Source: a virus. From it: 26,640 nucleotides of DNA. The notes beneath the pieces were generated by a model. The model worked only from the letters and a program-made list of their open reading frames with translations, did no database searches and was not told the origin of the DNA. Made by a program: the position numbers and the translations under genes. Of this stretch, positions 22,840 to 26,640 are shown piece by piece (the stretch's first letter is position 1; every line of letters begins with the position of its first letter). The stretch is from positions 1 to 26,640 of the IMG/VR virus record IMGVR_UViG_3300024518_002419. The stretch is one strand, 5' to 3'.

Positions 22840-22861
22840 CCACGGAACGGAAAACGAAACC

Positions 22862-22918
22862 ATGAGCACGAAAATCTACGCACTACTTGAGGGCGTTGAG
22901 CGTAAAGACCATGATTGA
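22862..22918 (+). CDS. 18-aa leader ORF of rightward operon
   Basis: It is the first ATG after the rightward promoter. It encodes MSTKIYALLEGVERKDHD and ends inside the next gene with an 8-base overlap. A weak purine site (GGAAAAC) lies upstream. It may couple or attenuate translation of the 205-aa gene, or be incidental. Confidence 0.35.
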   Translation: MSTKIYALLEGVERKDHD

Positions 22919-23528
22919 CTCGCATTCATGGTCGGACGGAGTTTGGGAAATCCACGCAAAGCGCTACATGCAGTTGGATACGATCTTTAGCCGGTATCCG
23001 TCAATCGGGTATGCCGCGCTAGATCGTACTAACCGCTCGAATCCGGACACGGCCACCTGGATCACTTGCCTGGCATTCAAAATCGATCGCCTCGAGAAAG
23101 GCTTTTACCCGACCGGGCCTGGCTATCCTTACGTCGTGCAGATAGCGTTTCATTGGGAAAATCGAGCGGGCGGGCTCCAGGGCCACCAATTCACTCTCGA
23201 TCCTACAACCGGCCGGGTCTATCCGTGCGCGGTCTTGTGGGAGAAGCCTCACAGAGTGCGGGGGCGGGTTGTTCATGGGCAAGGTCGTATCGGAATACCG
23301 GAGGGCTGGACCAAGCCTCTCGGAAAAGACGACCTGAGCCTATGCCAAGTGCTCTCTTTTTGCATGAACATCACGGGCACTGTCGATTGGAGCGCAACCG
23401 CATACACCAAGGGAGGGGACAACTTACCGCCTGACTGGGGCAAAGACTCGGACACGGATGTCGATGAGTCGTTTATATCCGACGAGGAGATAGGTAAACC
23501 ACACTACTACGTGAGGGCGAAACCATGA
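22911..23528 (+). CDS. First full gene of rightward operon, unknown (205 aa)
   Basis: No family was recognised. The protein begins MIDSHSWSDGVWEIHAKRYM, has a mixed alpha/beta body with many aromatic residues (ERYP-like turns, GFYPTGPGYPYVVQIAFHWE) and a basic middle (EKPHRVRGRVVHGQGRIGIP). It ends in an acidic tail rich in Asp/Glu (KDSDTDVDESFISDEEIGK). ATG 22911 is chosen; a TTG at 22887 is possible. It is coupled to the leader ORF and to the next gene (ATGA). Its place straight after the early promoter fits a host-takeover or anti-defence protein, but that rests only on position. Confidence 0.65.
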   Translation: MIDSHSWSDGVWEIHAKRYMQLDTIFSRYPSIGYAALDRTNRSNPDTATWITCLAFKIDRLEKGFYPTGPGYPYVVQIAFHWENRAGGLQGHQFTLDPTTGRVYPCAVLWEKPHRVRGRVVHGQGRIGIPEGWTKPLGKDDLSLCQVLSFCMNITGTVDWSATAYTKGGDNLPPDWGKDSDTDVDESFISDEEIGKPHYYVRAKP

Positions 23529-23734
23529 CCCCCTACCAAGAAGGCATCGACGCCGCCCGGCACTGGCCCGACTTCATGGCCATCCACGACTGCCCGTATA
23601 TCTACGGGTCCGAAGAAAACATCGACTGGCGCCGTGGCTACCTTGATGGACTTGGCCCGGTCGAAACTGTATGCGCCACGTGCGGAGCGAAGATCTCCGG
23701 CACGTGCTCACTATGCGAGAGGAGCAACATCTAA
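23525..23734 (+). CDS. Small Cys-rich (zinc ribbon-like) protein
   Basis: This 69-aa protein has a helical N-terminal part (MTPYQEGIDAARHWPDFMAI) with a WRRGYLDGLG segment, then a C-terminal knuckle VCATCGAKISGTCSLCERSN with CxxC...CxxC spacing. It could bind one zinc ion and nucleic acid or a protein partner. It starts by ATGA overlap with the preceding gene, with GAGG eight bases upstream, and ends in a TAATG overlap with the next gene. Confidence 0.62.
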   Translation: MTPYQEGIDAARHWPDFMAIHDCPYIYGSEENIDWRRGYLDGLGPVETVCATCGAKISGTCSLCERSNI

Positions 23735-24582
23735 TGGGCGAACTAGCAGTAATCGAAGAACGGGCACTCACGGCGGTCGAGGTCCGGTCCCATGTGAATC
23801 TCATTCAAGAGGTTATGAGCCGCGTTATGAAGGAGGAGACACACTATGGAGTCATCCCCGGGACGAAGAAACCCTCGCTCTGGAAAGCAGGCTCAGAGGT
23901 GCTCTTGACAACATTCCGTATCGCGGTTGACCCAGAGATTGAAGACTTGAGCACGCACGATGAGATCCGATATCGCCTGCGGGTACACGGTGTTCACCAA
24001 GGAACCGGGGTGCGCGTGGGGACCGGTGTCGGCGAATGCTCGAGCAACGAGGAAAAATACAAATGGCGCCGAGCTATCTGCCCCGAAGAGTGGGCGGCAA
24101 CGGACGAGGCGCGAAGACGAGTGAAGTATGGTCGGGCTAAGCGCGGAAGTAGCGGCCCGGGGTTTTACACCGAGCAGCAGGTACGGACCGACCCAGCGGA
24201 TCAGGCCAACACGATCTTGAAGATGGCCAAGAAGCGCGGCCAGATAGATATGACGCTGACCGCGACCGGGGCATCTGATTGCTTCACACAAGATTTGGAA
24301 GAAATGGAGTCGCAGCGCGAGGCGGAAACCGAGGAGCAACGCCCACCGATCAAAGAGCCCAAGCGCAAGTCGGAGAGCAAGCCAGCGAGCACAACGGCCG
24401 GCACCGTGACCGAGGGCCAGGTCAAGGTAATCCGCGCGAACGCCGAGAAGTGTGGACTAGTCGAGTCTGCCGTGTGCACTCAGTTCCAGGTGGGCCACCT
24501 CGAGGAAATCGACGCATCGGCCATCAACGATGTACTCGAGTGGATTGAGGACAACAACGCTGGGGCGGATGTGCCGCAATGA
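23734..24582 (+). CDS. Putative phage ssDNA-annealing/recombination-type protein
   Basis: The protein is 282 aa. Its core has a pattern I have seen in many phage and plasmid proteins near recombination genes: EETHYGVIPGTKKPSLWKAG (35-54), RVGTGVGECSSNEEKYKWRR (94-113) and DPADQANTILKMAKKRGQID (153-172), then TLTATGASDCFTQDLE. A charged linker (about 190-230) joins a small C-terminal helical domain (EGQVKVIRANAEKCGLVESA). That two-part build, and the exonuclease-like gene next to it, suggest a single-strand annealing or ssDNA-handling role, as in Red beta/exo pairs. The function is inferred. The start at 23734 overlaps the previous stop, with GAGGAG nine bases before. Confidence 0.58.
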   Translation: MGELAVIEERALTAVEVRSHVNLIQEVMSRVMKEETHYGVIPGTKKPSLWKAGSEVLLTTFRIAVDPEIEDLSTHDEIRYRLRVHGVHQGTGVRVGTGVGECSSNEEKYKWRRAICPEEWAATDEARRRVKYGRAKRGSSGPGFYTEQQVRTDPADQANTILKMAKKRGQIDMTLTATGASDCFTQDLEEMESQREAETEEQRPPIKEPKRKSESKPASTTAGTVTEGQVKVIRANAEKCGLVESAVCTQFQVGHLEEIDASAINDVLEWIEDNNAGADVPQ

Positions 24583-24604
24583 AAATCGATCGGGTGGTAA
24601 CCAG

Positions 24605-25195
24605 ATGACCCGCCTCCAATTCAACCGCGAGCCACACACGTACACGTACGACGGCGTGGTCGTACCGAGCGTCACTCAGGTGCTCCCGTCGCCGATTGTC
24701 CCCACCACGCACATGCAATTAGACATGGAGTACGCACGCCAGCGCGGCCAAGCAGTTCACCTGGCCACCGAGCTTTATGATCTGGGAGACCTCGACGAGG
24801 ACAGCATGGATCCTGTAATCGTGCCCTACCTGGACGCCTGGGAGAAATTTCTGATTGACTCTGATTTCCACGTCTCAGACATCGAGGCGCGCGTTTACTC
24901 CGAGCGCAACCGCTACGCCGGGACGCTGGACCGGAGCGGGACAATCAATGGCGGCAAGGCAATCCTCGACATCAAGGCAGTGCATAAGCTATCGCCGACT
25001 ACGGGGCTGCAAACTGCCGCTTACGAAGATGCGTATCGCAAAGACCGGCGATGCAAGCCCGCGCGCCGCTTCGCTGTACAGCTCAAACCTGACGGGGCCT
25101 ATGTCATGCGGGAATACACCGACACGTCCGACCTGTCGGTCTTTCTTTCTTACCTACAAATTCACAACTGGGAGCAAACATATGGAATCGATTAG
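24605..25195 (+). CDS. PD-(D/E)XK nuclease, exonuclease-like
   Basis: This 196-aa protein has the RecB/Cas4-type nuclease order: RGQAVHLATELYD with His52, an Asp/Glu-rich stretch, then SDIEARVY (Glu95). The core follows as YAGTLDRSG (Asp109) and KAILDIKAVHK (Asp122, Lys124), then the QTAAYEDAY box (Gln136). It would degrade DNA ends to give single strands for the partner encoded upstream. GGTGG lies eight bases before the ATG, and its end overlaps the next gene by 14 bases. No iron-sulfur Cys cluster is visible. Confidence 0.75.
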   Translation: MTRLQFNREPHTYTYDGVVVPSVTQVLPSPIVPTTHMQLDMEYARQRGQAVHLATELYDLGDLDEDSMDPVIVPYLDAWEKFLIDSDFHVSDIEARVYSERNRYAGTLDRSGTINGGKAILDIKAVHKLSPTTGLQTAAYEDAYRKDRRCKPARRFAVQLKPDGAYVMREYTDTSDLSVFLSYLQIHNWEQTYGID

Positions 25196-25877
25196 TTTTG
25201 AAATTACTGACGCCGCGAAAGCAGTAGCAGTGCGCTGCCACAACCTGAAAGTGAGCATTGAAGGTATTTTCACAATCTATTCCGCCGAGGGCTACGAGGA
25301 TGCCGCCGAGCGGCTCAAGGCGATCAAGGCAGCCGAGAAAGAGCTCGACCAAGCGCGCAAAGAGATCACGCGCCCAATGGACGAACTCAAGAAGACAGTT
25401 ATGGACTTTTTCCGAACGCCGGCCGAAGACCTGCGCGCCTCGGAGGTGGCGATAAAGCGAGCCATGCAAGTGTGGACACGCGAACAGGAGCGCCTACGCC
25501 GCGACGAGGAAGCACGGCTGCGAGAGATTGCCCGCAAGGAGCAAGCGAAGTTACAGCGCGCCGCGGAGCGAGCAGAGAAGGCAGGCCGGGAAGAGAAAGC
25601 GGCAGCACTCCAGCGCGAAGCCGAGACGGTCTCAATGCCGATAATCGCGCCGAGCACACCCAAGGTTGCGGGGATATCCACGCGCAAGACGTACCGAGCT
25701 AACGTGGTCGACAAGATGGCGCTAATTCGCGCAGTGGCGAATGGACTGGTCCCGACTGCCGCGCTAGACGTCAATCAGAAGTTTTTGAGTAACCAAGCCC
25801 GAGCGCTCAACACGAGCCTGGACTACCCCGGCGTCGAGGTTGTGGAAGACGAGACGATCAGCTCGCGGGCGTCATGA
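25182..25877 (+). CDS. Long coiled-coil protein of recombination operon
   Basis: This 231-aa protein has a GGGAG site seven bases before the ATG. A small N-terminal domain (MESISFEITDAAKAVAVRCH) is followed by a very charged coiled coil (about 45-150, QEKE/ARL heptads such as EEARLREIARKEQAKLQRAA). The C-terminal domain carries RKTYRANVVDKMALIRAVAN and NTSLDYPGVEVVEDE. I recall this C-terminal pattern in phage proteins next to annealing proteins and nucleases, without known function. It may hold the recombination proteins or DNA together. It is frame-overlapped with the nuclease end. Confidence 0.65.
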   Translation: MESISFEITDAAKAVAVRCHNLKVSIEGIFTIYSAEGYEDAAERLKAIKAAEKELDQARKEITRPMDELKKTVMDFFRTPAEDLRASEVAIKRAMQVWTREQERLRRDEEARLREIARKEQAKLQRAAERAEKAGREEKAAALQREAETVSMPIIAPSTPKVAGISTRKTYRANVVDKMALIRAVANGLVPTAALDVNQKFLSNQARALNTSLDYPGVEVVEDETISSRAS

Positions 25878-25974
25878 CTGAAATCACGCGAAGCGTTAAG
25901 GCCCGGGCGCGGAGATCGTGAAGACGGCTGATTCCGGTGCATGCCGGGAAAGACGCCCACGGGCCACTTACTGA
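25874..25974 (+). other. Two coupled micro-ORFs (15 and 18 codons)
   Basis: ATG 25874 overlaps the preceding stop and encodes MTEITRSVKARARRS. Its stop at 25921 overlaps a GTG at 25918 (GGAG close upstream) that encodes MKTADSGACRERRPRATY, ending at 25974, nine bases before the next gene. Both are basic. They may simply carry ribosomes across the gap. Confidence 0.3.
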
Positions 25975-25983
25975 GGGCCCACA

Positions 25984-26166
25984 ATGACAGACAGACCGCC
26001 ACTCACATTCGAGGTCCCGCCCGGCACCCCGTTCACCGAGTGCCGGACGTGCGGCGCCACCATTCAGTGGATCGTGACCAAGCGCCAGAAGCGTATGCCG
26101 GTGGACGTGCCCGAGCGGACAAGCCACTTTGCTACCTGCCCCGATGCCGATAAGTGGAGGAAATGA
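25984..26166 (+). CDS. Small zinc-ribbon-like phage protein (60 aa)
   Basis: GAGGG lies seven bases before the ATG. The chain has CRTCGATIQWIVTKRQKRMP followed by VDVPERTSHFATCPDADKW. It carries one CxxC pair, then His and Cys near the end, a pattern common in small phage zinc proteins (C-x-x-C ... SHF-x-x-C). A nucleic acid or adaptor role is likely but unspecified. Its stop overlaps the next ATG (TGATG). Confidence 0.62.
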   Translation: MTDRPPLTFEVPPGTPFTECRTCGATIQWIVTKRQKRMPVDVPERTSHFATCPDADKWRK

Positions 26167-26339
26167 TGCCTATGACCACCACAACCACTCTTACGGCAGT
26201 GTGTGACGAGTGCGGGCACCAGCAGGACTGGCAGGCGAGGGAAGCTCAGGAGTGCTTCGAGCGCGCAGCTAATGATGGATGGAGACTGTCTCAGGGGGCA
26301 GTATTATGCCCGGTATGCGCTAAGGACGAAGAACGATGA
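26166..26339 (+). CDS. Small Cys4 zinc-binding-type protein (57 aa)
   Basis: AVCDECGHQQDW and AVLCPVCAKDEE give two CxxC pairs about 32 residues apart, with a helix WQAREAQECFERAANDGWRL between. I chose the ATG at 26166, with GGAGG five or more bases upstream, over the in-frame GTG at 26154. It has the same layout as the zinc protein at 19312-19509, although the sequences differ. It ends by ATGA overlap with the next micro-ORF. Confidence 0.6.
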   Translation: MPMTTTTTLTAVCDECGHQQDWQAREAQECFERAANDGWRLSQGAVLCPVCAKDEER

Positions 26340-26419
26340 GCACAACCGACATTGCAATTATCTGCATCGTGGTGGCGTTTATCACGCACCTCATCTGGCA
26401 TGTATCGGAGCGAATATGA
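26336..26419 (+). CDS. 27-aa single-TM peptide
   Basis: ATG 26336 overlaps the previous stop. MSTTDIAIICIVVAFITHLI then WHVSERI is one clean transmembrane helix. Its stop overlaps the next ATG (ATGA). The start lacks a separate strong ribosome site, so translation probably depends on coupling. Confidence 0.45.
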   Translation: MSTTDIAIICIVVAFITHLIWHVSERI

Positions 26420-26481
26420 TGGACACACCACGAAAAAAGTTTGACCACCTAGCCGGTAAACCCTTCGAGGAGATTGAGTGA
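26416..26481 (+). CDS. 21-aa micro-ORF, basic N-terminus
   Basis: GGAG lies five bases before ATG 26416. The product MMDTPRKKFDHLAGKPFEEI ends with Glu. It is very short but has a good ribosome site and coupling on both sides. Confidence 0.4.
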   Translation: MMDTPRKKFDHLAGKPFEEIE

Positions 26482-26571
26482 ATGTTTGCGAAGTCCGGGA
26501 ATCTATCTTGGTCAGTTATCAGGCATCGCTGGGCAGTCCAGCATGCTGAAGAGGAAAAAGGTAATGGGTGA
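26482..26571 (+). CDS. 29-aa micro-ORF
   Basis: The ATG directly follows the previous stop. MFAKSGNLSWSVIRHRWAVQ continues with a Glu/Lys tail (HAEEEKGNG). It overlaps the next gene by eight bases. The function is unknown. Confidence 0.4.
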   Translation: MFAKSGNLSWSVIRHRWAVQHAEEEKGNG

Positions 26572-26640
26572 TAGAGCAATAGTTCAATTTGAAAATTATT
26601 GGAAAGAACTTAGTCCTGCTGTCTACCTTCATTGGGGCGG
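26564..26640 (+). CDS. Partial gene at right edge, SPAVYLHWGG-type protein
   Basis: Only 25 codons are seen: MGDRAIVQFENYWKELSPAV then YLHWGG. I recall small phage and plasmid proteins that start MxxRAxxxF and contain SPAVYLHWGG; their function is unknown. An AAGG site is close to the ATG. The base composition here is more AT-rich than in the neighbours. Confidence 0.55.
   Translation, partial: MGDRAIVQFENYWKELSPAVYLHWG

Overview
This window is a GC-rich, tightly packed stretch of a tailed double-stranded DNA phage (or near-complete prophage) with a podovirus-type virion related to Salmonella phage P22. The evidence is an ordered set of P22-type genes on the minus strand: small terminase candidate, large terminase, portal, scaffold, coat protein, tail accessory gp4-like, tail accessory gp10-like, and ejection proteins. 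The host cannot be read from the sequence. No integrase, tRNA, rRNA, CRISPR array or insertion sequence is visible, and no CI-type repressor was recognised.

Layout. From 1 to about 22.7 kb every gene reads leftward. From right to left these are: a Cro/YdaS-like regulator (22.7 kb); a replication initiator-like gene with short tandem repeats inside it, a candidate origin as in lambda O; a DnaB-type helicase; small coupled ORFs including a Tad1-like nucleotide sponge candidate (19.9-20.2 kb); small DNA-binding and zinc proteins; a VRR-NUC nuclease; a cytosine-5 DNA methyltransferase whose DNA also carries a long second reading frame; a broken coiled-coil gene; a membrane-protein cassette with a secreted protein; five or six fibre/decoration-like genes; then packaging, head, tail and ejection genes, the last cut by the left edge.

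From 22.8 kb rightward genes start at a near-consensus sigma70 promoter. They encode an 18-aa leader ORF, an unknown 205-aa protein, a small Cys protein, a probable recombination module (putative ssDNA annealing-type protein, PD-(D/E)XK nuclease, coiled-coil protein) and a chain of very short coupled ORFs running to the right edge.

The control region at 22.7-22.85 kb thus separates a replication/virion operon from a recombination operon. This recalls lambda's PR (cro-O-P) and PL (exo-bet) arms, but no repressor gene lies between them. Genes are coupled throughout by 1-14 base overlaps of the ATGA, GTGA or TAATG type, which fixed many of the starts chosen here. The best candidates for new biology are the overprinted methyltransferase locus, the Tad1-like protein, the recombination module with its unrecognised neighbours, the secreted stalked protein and the in-gene origin repeats.
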